NCBI RefSeq assembly: GCF_022808855.1
Contig: NZ_JAKZLF010000015.1
Location: 35,973-99,972 of the forward strand
DNA from: Anaeromyxobacter soli
GTDB lineage: Bacteria; Myxococcota; Myxococcia; Myxococcales; Anaeromyxobacteraceae
Length of the DNA: 64,000 nucleotides
Direction of reading: 5' to 3'
Made by a program: the position numbers and the translations under genes. This document shows positions 1 to 8,100 of the stretch, in pieces. The notes below the pieces were generated by a model. That model searched no databases. It was not told where the DNA came from and saw only the letters and a list, made by a program, of their open reading frames with translations. Positions within the stretch are counted from its first letter, which is position 1; the number at the start of each line of letters is the position of its first letter.

Positions 1-470
1 TCTCGTCGGTGGTGGTCTGCTTCGTGGCCGGCGTGATCCTCGCGAACTTCCCGGGGAAGCACCAGGCGCGCTTCCGCGCCGTGCTCGACCTGCTCGAGCG
101 CCCGGTCTACCTCGTGCTCCTCGTCATCCTCGGCGCGCTCTGGCCCACCCGGTCGGTCACCGGCTGGCTCCTCATCCCGGTGTTCGTCGGCGCGCGCTTG
201 CTGGGGCGCTGGGCCGGCGCGAGGGTGGCGGTGCGCATGGGCGCGCTCGACCTCGACGCGGGTGCCCGCCGCGTCGTCATCGTGGCGCCGGTCGGGTCGC
301 TCGCGATCGCCATCGTCGTGAACGCGCAGCTCCTCTATCCCGGCGGCTCCATCGCCGACGCGGTGGTGGCGGTCGTGGGCGGCGCGCTCGCCACCGAGGC
401 GCTCGTCCACACGTTCGGGCGGGGCCGGATCGCGCCCGCCCCCGAGCCGCGCGGGGAGCCGACGCCGTGA
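1..470 (+). CDS. Cation:proton antiporter-like membrane protein, 3' part (5' end outside window)
   Basis: This is the C-terminal part of a polytopic membrane protein; the reading frame is open to the first base of the window, so the true start lies upstream. About four to five hydrophobic segments are visible. A stretch reading LERPVYLVLLVILGALW is typical of the later transmembrane helices of CPA2-family Na+/H+ or K+/H+ exchangers, and the protein ends in a short proline-rich tail. The stop codon overlaps the start of the next antiporter gene (GTGA), so the two are translationally coupled and may work together. The family assignment rests only on this C-terminal piece. Confidence 0.6.
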   Translation, partial: SSVVVCFVAGVILANFPGKHQARFRAVLDLLERPVYLVLLVILGALWPTRSVTGWLLIPVFVGARLLGRWAGARVAVRMGALDLDAGARRVVIVAPVGSLAIAIVVNAQLLYPGGSIADAVVAVVGGALATEALVHTFGRGRIAPAPEPRGEPTP

Positions 471-1792
471 TCGACGCGGTCCTCCTCGCCCTCCTCGCCG
501 GCCTCATGCACGCGGCGCGCACGTTCTCGACGGGCGGCGCCCCGCCCGCGGGGACCTCCCTCGGCTTCGGCTACCTGCTCCTCACCGCCTTCCTCTCCGG
601 CCGGATCTTCGCCGCGGTGCGGCTCCCGAAGCTCACCGGCTACATCGCGGCGGGCGTCGTGGTCGGCCCGTCCGTGCTCGGGTTCCTCGACTCGGCCGTC
701 GTCGAGAACCTCCAGATCGTGAACGGGGTGGCGGTGTCGCTCATCGCCCTCACCGCCGGGACGGAGCTGCGCCTCGCCCGCATCCGGCCGCTCGCGCGCA
801 CCATCGGGATCACCACCGCGATGGGCGTCGTCGGGGGCGCGCTCGCCATCGCCGCGACCCTGCTCCTCCTGCGCGGTCAGCTCCCGTTCCTCTCCGCGCT
901 GCCGGCCCTCCAGGCCGCCGCGGTCGCGCTCGTGCTCGGCGTGGTGCTCGTCGCCCAGTCCCCGGCGGTGGTGGTCGCGCTCTCGGACGAGCTCCGCGCG
1001 GACGGCCCCGTGACGCGCGTCGTGCTCGGGGTGGTGGTCCTCGCGGACCTGTTCGTCATCGTGCTCTTCGCCCTCGCCTCCGCGGCCGCGAAGGCGGCGC
1101 TCGGGGTCGCGGGCGGGGCGAGCGCCGCGGTCGGGCACATCGCCTGGGAGCTCCTCGGCTCGATCGTGGCGGGGTTCGTCCTCGCGGCGCTCCTCGCCGC
1201 CTACCTGCGCTGGGTCCGGCGGGGCGCGACGCTCTTCGTGCTCGCCGCCGCCTTCGTGGTCGCCGAGGTGGGCCAGCGCATCGGGTTCGACCCGCTCCTC
1301 GTCTCCCTCACCGCGGGCGTCCTCGTGCGCAACCTCACGCGGCACGGGGACGAGCTGCACGAGCTCGTCTCGGGGGCGTCCCTGCCGGTGTACGTCATCT
1401 TCTTCGCCGTCACCGGCGCGAAGCTGCACCTCTCGGCGGTCCCGCCGGTCGCGCTGCCGGTGCTCGCGATCGTGGCGGTGCGGGCGGCCTCGCTGCTCAT
1501 CGCCGGACGGATGGGCGCGCGCGCGGCGGGCGCGCCGCCGGAGGTGGCCCGCTGGGCGCCGTTCGGGCTCTTGCCGCAGGCCGGGGTCGCGCTCGCGCTC
1601 GCGCTCCTCTTCGCGCGGGCGTTCCCGGAGTTCGGGGGCGAGGCCTCGGCGGTGGCGCTCGGGGTCGTGGCGATGAACGAGATCGTGGCGCCCGCCGTGT
1701 ACCGGCTCGCGCTCCTCCGGAGCGGGGAGGCCGGGCGCGTCGAGGCGCGCCCGACGCCGGCGCCCACGACCGCGCGAGCCGAGCAGGGCTGA
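467..1792 (+). CDS. CPA2-type cation:proton antiporter
   Basis: A 441-residue integral membrane protein that is almost entirely hydrophobic helices, about twelve by eye. It follows the Kef/Nha-like layout of a sodium/hydrogen exchanger domain: an early LPKLTGYIAAGVVVGPSVLG segment is the well-conserved 'GylLaGillGP' motif of CPA2 antiporters, followed by TAGTEL. I see no C-terminal TrkA-N/RCK domain; the protein stops after the last helices with a short Ala/Pro-rich tail, so it is a membrane-only member. It probably exchanges Na+ or K+ for H+ across the inner membrane, but the ion cannot be told. The GTG start at 467 overlaps the previous gene's stop by four bases. Confidence 0.8.
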   Translation: MIDAVLLALLAGLMHAARTFSTGGAPPAGTSLGFGYLLLTAFLSGRIFAAVRLPKLTGYIAAGVVVGPSVLGFLDSAVVENLQIVNGVAVSLIALTAGTELRLARIRPLARTIGITTAMGVVGGALAIAATLLLLRGQLPFLSALPALQAAAVALVLGVVLVAQSPAVVVALSDELRADGPVTRVVLGVVVLADLFVIVLFALASAAAKAALGVAGGASAAVGHIAWELLGSIVAGFVLAALLAAYLRWVRRGATLFVLAAAFVVAEVGQRIGFDPLLVSLTAGVLVRNLTRHGDELHELVSGASLPVYVIFFAVTGAKLHLSAVPPVALPVLAIVAVRAASLLIAGRMGARAAGAPPEVARWAPFGLLPQAGVALALALLFARAFPEFGGEASAVALGVVAMNEIVAPAVYRLALLRSGEAGRVEARPTPAPTTARAEQG

Positions 1793-1946
1793 TTGCGCGG
1801 CGCGTCGTGCCCGGCGCGGAGCCGCCGCCCGCCCGGGCGCCCCATGGGGGACCGGCGAGGGCCTCGCTCGCGGCGTAAGCCAGCATGTACGCCCCACGTC
1901 GGTGCCTGCGGAGCTGCGCCCGATACGCCCACCGGAGGAATCCCCC

Positions 1947-2906
1947 ATGCCCCGTCTCGCCCTCGCCGCGCTCGCGCTCGCCCTCGCCGGGTCAGCCCGC
2001 GCGGAGGACGTCGTCCGCCTCGGCAACCTCAAGTTCGCGCACTACGGCGCGGTCTCGTACATGAAGGATCACTGCGGGAAGTTCGGCCTCAAGGTCGAGG
2101 AGATCGTCTTTCCGAAGGGCATCGACATCTTCCCCGCCATCGTGAAGGGCGAGGTGGACCTCGCCGCGAGCGCCGCGGACGCCGCCATCGCGAACCGAGC
2201 CGGCGGCGGCCAGATCTACATCGTCGCCGGCTTCGCGAAGGGCGGCGCCAGGCTCGTCGCCGCGACCGACGCGCCCATCAAGTCCGTGGCCGATCTGAAG
2301 GGCAAGAAGGTCGGCGTCGCGCGCGGCGGGGCGCAGGAGCTCCTGCTCCTCGCCGAGCTCTCGAAGCACGGGCTCACGTGGTCCGACCGCCCGGGCAAGG
2401 ACGTCCAGCTCGTCTACCTGCCGTTCGCCGACCTGAACCAGGCGCTCATGCAGAAGCAGATCGACGCCATGTGCCAGTCCGAGCCGCAGTCGTCGCAGGC
2501 CATCAACAAGGGGTTCGGGCGCGAGCTCCTGAAGCCGTACGACACGCCGCTCGGCGAGCCGGTGCGCGCGCTCGTGATGACCGAGAAGCTCTACAAGGAG
2601 AAGCCGGACGTCGCGCAGCGCGTGCTCGATTGCTTCGTGGACGCGACGAACAAGTTCCTCGCCGATCCCAAGCTCGCCGAGAAGTACGTCGTGGAGCAGA
2701 TGTTCAAGGGGCAGATCACGAGCCAGGACTACAAGGACGCGATCGCGAACTCGCCCTTCACGCACGACATCACGGTGGAGCACGTGCAGACGACGACCGA
2801 CCTGATGGTGAAGTACGGGGTCGGCAAGCTGCAGCGCCCGCCGAGCGCGAAGGACTGGGTGAAGCTCGATCTGCTCCAGAAGGCGAAGGCCAAGTCCGAA
2901 AAGTGA
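1947..2906 (+). CDS. ABC transporter substrate-binding protein, NitT/TauT family
   Basis: A 319-residue periplasmic binding protein. The ATG at 1947 is chosen because it follows GGAGGA at 1934-1939 and opens a signal peptide (MPRLALAALALALAGSARA, cleavage after ARA); an in-frame upstream start would add 15 implausible residues. The mature part has the type-2 periplasmic fold pattern of SsuA/TauA/NrtA relatives: 'GEVDLAASAADAAIANRA' (region that samples the ligand) and 'IKSVADLKGKKVGVARG' (hinge strand). The ligand could be a sulfonate, nitrate, a thiamine precursor or an aromatic acid; the sequence does not decide. Permease and ATPase genes follow directly with overlapping codons. Confidence 0.85.
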   Translation: MPRLALAALALALAGSARAEDVVRLGNLKFAHYGAVSYMKDHCGKFGLKVEEIVFPKGIDIFPAIVKGEVDLAASAADAAIANRAGGGQIYIVAGFAKGGARLVAATDAPIKSVADLKGKKVGVARGGAQELLLLAELSKHGLTWSDRPGKDVQLVYLPFADLNQALMQKQIDAMCQSEPQSSQAINKGFGRELLKPYDTPLGEPVRALVMTEKLYKEKPDVAQRVLDCFVDATNKFLADPKLAEKYVVEQMFKGQITSQDYKDAIANSPFTHDITVEHVQTTTDLMVKYGVGKLQRPPSAKDWVKLDLLQKAKAKSEK

Positions 2907-3730
2907 AGACCGCCCGCTCCCACGCGGCCCGGCTCGCGCGCCAGCTCCTCGTCCCCGCGATCGTGCTCGTCGCGTGGGAGGGCATCTCGCGCGCGGGCTG
3001 GGTCTCGCCCATCATCCTCCCCGCGCCGTCGCAGGTGCTCGTCCGCTGGATCGACTACGCCCGCCCGCTCGCGCCCTACGACCCGGCGGAGGGGAGCCGG
3101 CTCCGCTGGCTCTTCTCCGGCGAGCTGCCGCACGACGCGCTCGCGAGCCTCATCCGAGTCGCGGGCGGGTTCGCCGTGGGCGCCGTGCTGGCGCTCCCGC
3201 TCGGCCTGCTCATGGGCGCGAAGCCCATCGTGTACGAGCTCATGAACCCGCTCGTGCAGATCCTCCGGCCGATCCCGCCCATCGCCTACATCCCGCTCGC
3301 GATCCTCTGGTTCGGCCTCGGCAACCCGCCCGCCTTCTTCCTCATCTCGCTCGGCGCCTTCTTCCCCATCCTCATGAACACCATCGCCGGGGTCCGGAAC
3401 GTGGACGCCATCTACGTGCGCGCCGCGCGGAACCTCGGCGCCTCGGAGTGGACGCTGTTCTGGCGCGTCATGGTGCCGGCGGCGATGCCGTACATCCTCG
3501 CCGGCGTCCGCATCGGGTTCGGCGTCGCCTTCATCGTGGTGATCGTCGCGGAGATGATCGCGGTGAACTCCGGCCTCGGGTACCGCATCCTCGAGGCGCG
3601 CGAGTACTTCTGGTCCGACAAGGTGATCGCGGGGATGATCAGCATCGGGCTCGCGGGCCTCGGCATCGACGTCGGCATGAACAGCCTCAACGCGTGGCTG
3701 CTGCGCTGGCACCGGGGGGTGGAGGGGTGA
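2903..3730 (+). CDS. ABC transporter permease, NitT/TauT (SsuC/TauC) family
   Basis: A 275-residue inner-membrane permease. The GTG start at 2903 overlaps the TGA of the binding-protein gene (GTGA); longer in-frame extensions upstream run through the binding-protein gene and are shadows. Six or so membrane segments are visible. The BPD_transp_1 coupling loop is recognisable around VRAARNLGASEWTLFWRVMV, with the expected E-A-A-type pattern that docks to the ATPase. A WFGLGNPPAFFLI stretch is also typical of SsuC/TauC proteins. It forms the membrane channel of the importer with the genes on either side. Confidence 0.88.
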   Translation: MKTARSHAARLARQLLVPAIVLVAWEGISRAGWVSPIILPAPSQVLVRWIDYARPLAPYDPAEGSRLRWLFSGELPHDALASLIRVAGGFAVGAVLALPLGLLMGAKPIVYELMNPLVQILRPIPPIAYIPLAILWFGLGNPPAFFLISLGAFFPILMNTIAGVRNVDAIYVRAARNLGASEWTLFWRVMVPAAMPYILAGVRIGFGVAFIVVIVAEMIAVNSGLGYRILEAREYFWSDKVIAGMISIGLAGLGIDVGMNSLNAWLLRWHRGVEG

Positions 3731-4545
3731 TGGCCGCGTCCGTCGCGGGCGCCGCGCCCGCCATCCAGGTGCGCGGAGTCCGCAAGGTCTTCAGCGGATC
3801 CGAGGGCGAGGTCGTGGCCCTCGACGGCATCGACCTCGACGTGGAGCCGGGTGAGCTCGTCTGCCTCCTCGGCCCGTCCGGCTGCGGGAAGTCCACCCTC
3901 CTGAACGCCATCGCCGGCTTCTCGCCGCCGACCTCCGGGACCATCGTCGCGAACGGCCGGGCCGTCACCGCCCCGGGCCCGGACCGGGCGATGGTGTTCC
4001 AGGAGTACGCGCTCTTCCCCTGGATGACGGTCGAGAAGAACGTGGCCTTCGGGCTCGAGATGGCGAGGGTGCCGGCGCGCGAGCGGCGCGAGCGGGTGGA
4101 CGCGCTCCTCGGCATGCTCAACCTGCGCGAGTTCCGCGACCGCTTCCCGAAGGACCTCTCCGGCGGCATGCGCCAGCGCGTCGCCATCGCCCGCGTGCTC
4201 GCCATCGACTCGCCCATGCTCCTCATGGACGAGCCGTTCGGCGCGCTCGACGCGCTCACCCGCCGGAACCTCCAGGACGAGCTGCTGCGCATCTGGGCGA
4301 AGCTCCGCAAGACCATCGTCTTCGTGACGCACGGGATCGAGGAGTCGATCTACCTCGCCGACCGGGTGGTGGTGATGACCTACCGCCCCGGCACGGTGAA
4401 GCGGATCGTCCCGGTGACGCTCCCCCGCCCCCGCGATCCCGCCGCGCCGGAGTTCAACGCGCTGAAGCGCGAGATCTCGCAGATGGTGATGGAGGAGCAG
4501 GCGCGGCACGCGCAGGCCGAGGTGGGCGGGGCGACGGCGGACTGA
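3730..4545 (+). CDS. ABC transporter ATP-binding protein, NitT/TauT (SsuB/TauB) family
   Basis: A 271-residue cytoplasmic ATPase that powers the importer encoded just upstream. Walker A is GPSGCGKST at residues 48-56, the Q-loop is in VFQEYALFPWMTV, the signature is LSGGMRQRV, and Walker B is MLLMDEPFGALD followed by the H-loop VTHGIEES. The sequence LSGGMRQRVAIAR and the C-terminal 'VTLPRPRDP' are characteristic of SsuB/TauB/NrtD proteins. The ATG at 3730 overlaps the permease stop (TGATG); a GTG three bases earlier is an equally possible start. It ends the importer operon. Confidence 0.9.
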   Translation: MAASVAGAAPAIQVRGVRKVFSGSEGEVVALDGIDLDVEPGELVCLLGPSGCGKSTLLNAIAGFSPPTSGTIVANGRAVTAPGPDRAMVFQEYALFPWMTVEKNVAFGLEMARVPARERRERVDALLGMLNLREFRDRFPKDLSGGMRQRVAIARVLAIDSPMLLMDEPFGALDALTRRNLQDELLRIWAKLRKTIVFVTHGIEESIYLADRVVVMTYRPGTVKRIVPVTLPRPRDPAAPEFNALKREISQMVMEEQARHAQAEVGGATAD

Positions 4546-4560
4546 GCCGGGCCGAGCCCG

Positions 4561-4581
4561 CCGGGCGGCGACGGCGCCCGG
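4561..4581. terminator. Weak hairpin between convergent genes
   Basis: A 7-bp perfect inverted repeat, CCGGGCG and CGCCCGG, with a 7-base loop lies between the convergent ends of the ABC ATPase gene and the SDR gene. No T-run follows on either strand, so this is at best a weak bidirectional terminator. Confidence 0.35.
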
Positions 4582-4588
4582 TCGCCGA

Positions 4589-5410
4589 TCAATCCAGGAA
4601 GAGGTCCGGCATCAGCTCTTGCCCCGGCTCGACCGCGTACTTGCCGAGGTCGGTCACGCCGTCCTCGCGGAGCACGTCCTCGTCGATGAAGAAGTTGCCG
4701 GTGCAGCTCCGGCTCTCGCGCTTCAGGATCGCGATCGCCGCGTCGGCGACGATCTCGGGCGTGCGGCCGTGGCGCGCGGTGTCCTCGCCGCCGAGCAGGT
4801 TCAGCGCCGCGGTCGCGATGACGGTGCGCGGCCAGAGCGCGTTCACGGCGATCCCCTTCTCGCGCAGCTCCTCCGCCATGCCGAGCACGCACAGGCTCAT
4901 GCCGTACTTCGCCATCGTGTAGGCGACGTGCGGCGCGAACCAGCGCGGGTTCAGGGACAGCGGCGGCGAGAGGTTCAGGATGTGCGGGTTCGCGCTCTTC
5001 TCGAGCAGCGGGATGCACGCCTGGGAGCAGGCGAAGGTCCCGCGCGCGTTCACCTGGTGCATGAGGTCGTAGCGCTTCATCGGCGTCTCGACCGTGCCGG
5101 CGAGGAAGATCGCGCTCGCGTTGTTCACGAGCACGTCGATCCCCCCGAACCGCTCCTGCGCGGCCTTCACCGCCGCCGCGATCTCCGCCTCGTCGCGCAC
5201 GTCGCAGTGGACCGCGAGCGCCTTGCCGCCGGCCGCCTCGATCTCCTTTGCGGTCCCCTGGATGGTCCCCGGCAGCTTCGGGTTCGGGACGCTCGACTTC
5301 GCGGCGACGATCACGTTCGCGCCCTCGCGCCCGGCGGCGATCCCGATCGCCTTGCCGATGCCCCGGCTCGCGCCGGTGATGAAGAGCGTCTTCCCTTTGA
5401 GTGAAGGCAT
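4589..5410 (-). CDS. SDR-family oxidoreductase, HSDL2-like
   Basis: A 273-residue short-chain dehydrogenase/reductase. The Rossmann nucleotide-binding motif is TGASRGIGKAIG near residues 11-22, the NNAS motif is in DVLVNNASAIFL, and the active-site YxxxK is in AYTMAKYGMS. There is no ordinary catalytic Ser immediately before it, but NLSPPLSLNP provides serines at the expected place. The ending (FFIDEDVLREDGV and LGKYAV) matches the N-terminal SDR half of human HSDL2 and bacterial relatives; no SCP2 domain follows. The ATG at 5410 starts exactly at the family's N-terminus (MPSLKGKTLFITGASRG); a longer in-frame reading upstream is not needed. The substrate is unknown. Confidence 0.85.
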   Translation of the reverse strand: MPSLKGKTLFITGASRGIGKAIGIAAGREGANVIVAAKSSVPNPKLPGTIQGTAKEIEAAGGKALAVHCDVRDEAEIAAAVKAAQERFGGIDVLVNNASAIFLAGTVETPMKRYDLMHQVNARGTFACSQACIPLLEKSANPHILNLSPPLSLNPRWFAPHVAYTMAKYGMSLCVLGMAEELREKGIAVNALWPRTVIATAALNLLGGEDTARHGRTPEIVADAAIAILKRESRSCTGNFFIDEDVLREDGVTDLGKYAVEPGQELMPDLFLD

Positions 5411-5488
5411 GGAGACCTCGCGCTGGGTTGGTCGGGCAGGATGACGGAGGGACCCGGCGGGGAGCAATGGGACGGACGGGGCGGGGAC

Positions 5489-5575
5489 GATTCCCGATCC
5501 CGATCCCGACCTCGACTGGCGGCTGCGACCGCCGACCTCGACCCCCAACCCCGACTTCGACCCCCGATCCGACCC
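5489..5575. repeat. Low-complexity GATCCCGA/GACCTCGA-rich patch
   Basis: Within the 490-bp gap between the SDR gene and mraZ, a stretch is built from variants of the hexamers GATCCC, GACCTC and GACCCC (for example CCCGATCCCGATCCCGACC). Similar TCGACC-type patches occur at 20455-20500 and 27291-27311. It looks like intergenic simple-sequence expansion. No gene, and no regulatory role that I can see. Confidence 0.5.
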
Positions 5576-5810
5576 TGACGAGCCGCCGGCGACCCCCGCT
5601 CGAGCCTCCCGGGTGATCCAGATCGGCCCCTCCCGAGCCCCTCGCGCCGCCCTCCCACTCCCGGGCAGCCAGCCTCCCGAGCAAGCCTTCGTGCGACCCC
5701 ACGGGACCCGAGCGCCTGCCGGTCGCGTGTGCGCTAACACCTACACCAACCGGCCGCGATCGCGCGCTGAACGCATTGCCAGCCCGTGAAACGGCCGATC
5801 CGGGCGCCCG

Positions 5811-5839
5811 TTGACTTCGACGGCCGTTGTCCGTAGATC
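5811..5839 (+). promoter_or_regulatory. Candidate sigma-70-type promoter of the dcw cluster
   Basis: TTGACT at 5811-5816 and TAGATC at 5834-5839 are separated by 17 bp. The -35 matches five of six consensus bases; the -10 is weak. Transcription would begin around 5846, just before the direct repeats at 5851-5890 and about 55 bases before mraZ. It stands out because the surrounding DNA is much richer in G+C. Confidence 0.5.
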
Positions 5840-5850
5840 GGGACCATTCA

Positions 5851-5890
5851 GTGGGAAAAAGTGGCAAGCAGCGGATCAGAGCGGCAGGAT
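5851..5890 (+). promoter_or_regulatory. MraZ-box: four 10-bp-phased GTGG/GCGG direct repeats
   Basis: Four consecutive 10-mers begin GTGGGAAAAA, GTGGCAAGCA, GCGGATCAGA and GCGGCAGGAT, at 5851, 5861, 5871 and 5881. MraZ proteins are known to bind short G-rich direct repeats (TGGGN-type units spaced at about one helical turn, or AAAGTG-type in mycoplasmas) upstream of their own gene. The position between the promoter and mraZ and the exact 10-bp phasing suggest autoregulation. The last unit includes the AGGA Shine-Dalgarno sequence. Confidence 0.6.
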
Positions 5891-5900
5891 CGGCCAGCCC

Positions 5901-6338
5901 GTGTTCTTCGGAACCTTCAACCACGCGATCGACGCGAAGGGGCGAACGAGCCTCCCGGTGAAGTTCCGCGAGGCGCTGGCCGCGGCGGGCGAGCCGCGGA
6001 TCGTGCTCATGCAGTACCCGCACTGGCGCGCGGTGCAGGCGCTCCCGCAGTCCGTCTGGAACGAGCTCGTGAAGAAGGTGATGGACGCCTCCCCGCTCGA
6101 CGCCAGGACGCAGCGGAGCGTCCTCAAGTTCGTGTCCTCCGCGCACGAGGTGGACCTCGACGCGAACGGCCGCGTCCTCGTCCCGCCGGCGCTCCGCGAG
6201 TGGGCGGGGCTCGCGAAGGACGTCGTCTGGGTGGGGATGGGCCGGACCATCCACCTCTACGACAAGGCCGCGTACGAGCAGCAGGTGGCTGAGGAGATCC
6301 CGAGCGACCAGGTGGTCGACTTCTTCGGGAAGGTCTAG
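5901..6338 (+). CDS. mraZ: Transcriptional regulator MraZ
   Basis: A 145-residue protein with two SpoVT/AbrB-like half-domains, each with the family's D-x-K/N-GR signature: DAKGRTSLPVKFRE near the N-terminus and DANGRVLVPPALRE in the second half. It forms ring-shaped oligomers that bind direct repeats in front of the dcw cluster and controls its expression. The GTG at 5901 is chosen because it makes the family's usual N-terminus (here VFFGTFNHAIDAKGR) and normal length; an ATG or other start up to 90 bases upstream would add residues not seen in MraZ. AGGA at 5886-5889 may serve as the ribosome site. It is first in the cluster. Confidence 0.92.
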   Translation: MFFGTFNHAIDAKGRTSLPVKFREALAAAGEPRIVLMQYPHWRAVQALPQSVWNELVKKVMDASPLDARTQRSVLKFVSSAHEVDLDANGRVLVPPALREWAGLAKDVVWVGMGRTIHLYDKAAYEQQVAEEIPSDQVVDFFGKV

Positions 6339-6358
6339 CGGGCGAAGGGAGACGGGCG

Positions 6359-6661
6359 ATGTTCGAGGCGAGACACCAGGACGACGTGACGATCATCCGC
6401 GGCGTGGACGAGCTCACGAAGGACGAGCTGTCGGCGATCGCCGCGATCGCGCGGCGCGCCCGCGACGACGGGCGCCGCGTGGTCATCGACCTCAAGAACG
6501 TGACGCACCTCCACTACGCGGGCGCGGCGCTCCTCAAGGCGATCCCCGGGCTGCGCGCGGCGGGGGCGAGCCGTTACGTCCGTGATCTCGTCCACGCCGG
6601 CGGCGCGGGCGGGCACCTCGAGCTGTTCGAGGACGTGGAGGCGGCCTTCCGGGCGGCGTGA
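6359..6661 (+). CDS. STAS-domain protein inserted between mraZ and rsmH
   Basis: A 100-residue single STAS domain of the anti-sigma-factor-antagonist/MlaB type. The pattern is strand-helix-strand, with [20 protein letters not shown] matching the usual 'vvlDLsgvtfiDSsGl' core. At the position of the regulatory serine the protein reads Tyr-Ala-Gly, so phosphorylation control as in SpoIIAA is unlikely. The gene follows mraZ by about 20 bp and overlaps the rsmH start (GTGA), so it is an integral member of the cluster. Its partner (an anti-sigma kinase, a transporter or a division protein) is not shown by the sequence. Confidence 0.8.
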   Translation: MFEARHQDDVTIIRGVDELTKDELSAIAAIARRARDDGRRVVIDLKNVTHLHYAGAALLKAIPGLRAAGASRYVRDLVHAGGAGGHLELFEDVEAAFRAA

Positions 6662-7590
6662 GCGGGGAATTCGTCCATGCTTCGGTACTTCCGAGAGAGA
6701 TCGTCGAGATCCTGCGCCCCGAGCCGGGCAAGCTCCTGCTCGACGGGACGCTCGGCGGCGGCGGCCACTCGGAGCTCCTGCTCGAGCGGGGTGCGCGCGT
6801 GATCGGCCTCGACAAGGACCCGCGCGCCCTCGCGGCCGCCACCGCGCGCCTCGCGCGCTGGGGCGAGGCGTTCCGGGCGGTGCGCGCCGACTTCCGCGAC
6901 GCGAAGAACGTGCTCTCCGCGCTGGGCCTGGCCGGCGTCGACGGCGCGCTCGTGGACCTCGGCGTCTCCTCCCCCCAGCTCGACCAGGCGGAGCGAGGCT
7001 TCTCGTTCTCGCGCCCCGGCCCGCTCGACATGCGCATGGGCGAGGAGGGCGAGCGCCTCGAGGACCTGCTCCGGCGCATCGACGAGCGCGAGCTCGCGCG
7101 CATCCTCCGCGAGTACGGCGAGGAGCCGTTCGCCCGCCCCATCGCGCGCGCGGTGAAGCGCGCCGTGGAGTCCGACGAGCGGCTCGACACCGGGCGCCTC
7201 GCCGAGATCGTCGCGAAGGCGATCCCCCGCAAGGCATGGCCGCGGCGCATCCACCCGGCGACCCGCACGTTCCAGGCGCTCCGCATCGCGGTGAACGACG
7301 AGCTCGGCGCCCTCGCGGCGTGGCTCGACGGGCTCCCCGCCATGCTGAACGTCGGCGGCCGGGCCGCGGCGATCTCCTTCCACTCGCTCGAGGACCGGAT
7401 GGTGAAGGAGCGCTTCCGCGCGCTCACCCAGGCCTGCACCTGCCCGCCCGACCTGCCCGTGTGCGCCTGCGGCGCGCGCGCGGCGTTCGCGGCGGTGACG
7501 CGCAAGGCGATCGTACCGTCCGACGACGAGGTCCTGGGGAACGCCCGCGCCAGGAGCGCGAAGCTGCGCGCCGTGGAGAAGCTCCGGTGA
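6658..7590 (+). CDS. rsmH: 16S rRNA (cytosine(1402)-N(4))-methyltransferase RsmH (MraW)
   Basis: A 310-residue S-adenosylmethionine-dependent methyltransferase that modifies C1402 in the ribosomal decoding centre. The N-terminus [15 protein letters not shown], the SAM-binding [14 protein letters not shown] and the later [18 protein letters not shown] and [10 protein letters not shown] motifs are diagnostic. [14 protein letters not shown] segment near the C-terminus is also typical. The GTG start at 6658 overlaps the STAS gene stop. Its place after mraZ is the standard one in dcw clusters. Confidence 0.96.
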   Translation: MSGEFVHASVLPREIVEILRPEPGKLLLDGTLGGGGHSELLLERGARVIGLDKDPRALAAATARLARWGEAFRAVRADFRDAKNVLSALGLAGVDGALVDLGVSSPQLDQAERGFSFSRPGPLDMRMGEEGERLEDLLRRIDERELARILREYGEEPFARPIARAVKRAVESDERLDTGRLAEIVAKAIPRKAWPRRIHPATRTFQALRIAVNDELGALAAWLDGLPAMLNVGGRAAAISFHSLEDRMVKERFRALTQACTCPPDLPVCACGARAAFAAVTRKAIVPSDDEVLGNARARSAKLRAVEKLR

Positions 7591-8096
7591 GGCGCGCCCC
7601 CGCACGCGGCCGCCCGGCGGCCCCTCCCCGCGCCGCGGCGCGCGCGAGCGCCCTGCCCGTCGCCCGGGCGGCGACGGCGGCGCTCCTCGTCGTGGTCCTC
7701 GGCGTCTTCCACATCTGGTCCCGCACGCGCGTGGTCGCGGCGGGATACCGGCTCGGCGCGCTGCAGGCCGAGCACACGAAGCTCACCTCCGAGCACGACC
7801 GCCTCCGCATCGAGGTGGAGACCCTCCGCGCGCCGCGCGCGCTCGAGGAGTTCGCTCGGAACAAGCTGGGCATGGCTCCGCCGGACTCCGGTCCGGTGTG
7901 GGCGGCAGGCCCGCGCCCCGCTTCGGCGGGCGCGGGCGGGGCGGGCGTGGACGGTGTGGATCACCGATCCGGGCCGGCGGAGCCATCCCTCTCCACGAAG
8001 GCTGGGCGGGCGGCGGCGGGGCCCGCGGCGGACTCCGAGCGCGTCGCGCTCCGGGGCCCGCTGCGGGCGGGCCGCTCCGTGCCGCGCGAGAGGTAG
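7587..8096 (+). CDS. ftsL: Cell division protein FtsL
   Basis: A 169-residue bitopic membrane protein. A basic, Ala/Pro-rich cytoplasmic tail of about 25 residues is followed by one transmembrane helix (about 26-44) and a periplasmic coiled coil (about 52-88) that ends with the LGMAPP motif seen at the end of many FtsL/FtsB coiled coils. The remaining 75 residues are Ala/Gly/Pro-rich and low in complexity, longer than typical FtsL. The GTG at 7587 overlaps the rsmH stop. FtsL normally bridges FtsQ and the FtsWI synthase. The assignment rests on topology and position because FtsL is poorly conserved in sequence. Confidence 0.85.
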   Translation: MRRAPARGRPAAPPRAAARASALPVARAATAALLVVVLGVFHIWSRTRVVAAGYRLGALQAEHTKLTSEHDRLRIEVETLRAPRALEEFARNKLGMAPPDSGPVWAAGPRPASAGAGGAGVDGVDHRSGPAEPSLSTKAGRAAAGPAADSERVALRGPLRAGRSVPRER

Positions 8097-8100
8097 CGCG

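Noticed and set aside
1793..1946. Riboswitch upstream of the NitT/TauT ABC importer
   Set aside because: A thiamine pyrophosphate or other riboswitch would be plausible before such an importer, but no conserved core such as CTGAGA is present in the 154-bp leader.
335..2032. Long minus-strand ORF (565 codons) opposite the antiporter
   Set aside because: It is extremely Arg/Glu/Gly-rich with no domain and lies antisense to a clear antiporter gene; such ORFs arise from the GC-biased third positions.
5411..5810. Small genes in the gap between the SDR gene and mraZ
   Set aside because: The ORFs of up to 90 codons are low-complexity Pro/Arg/Thr-rich readings of the GATCCC-type repeat with no ribosome site.
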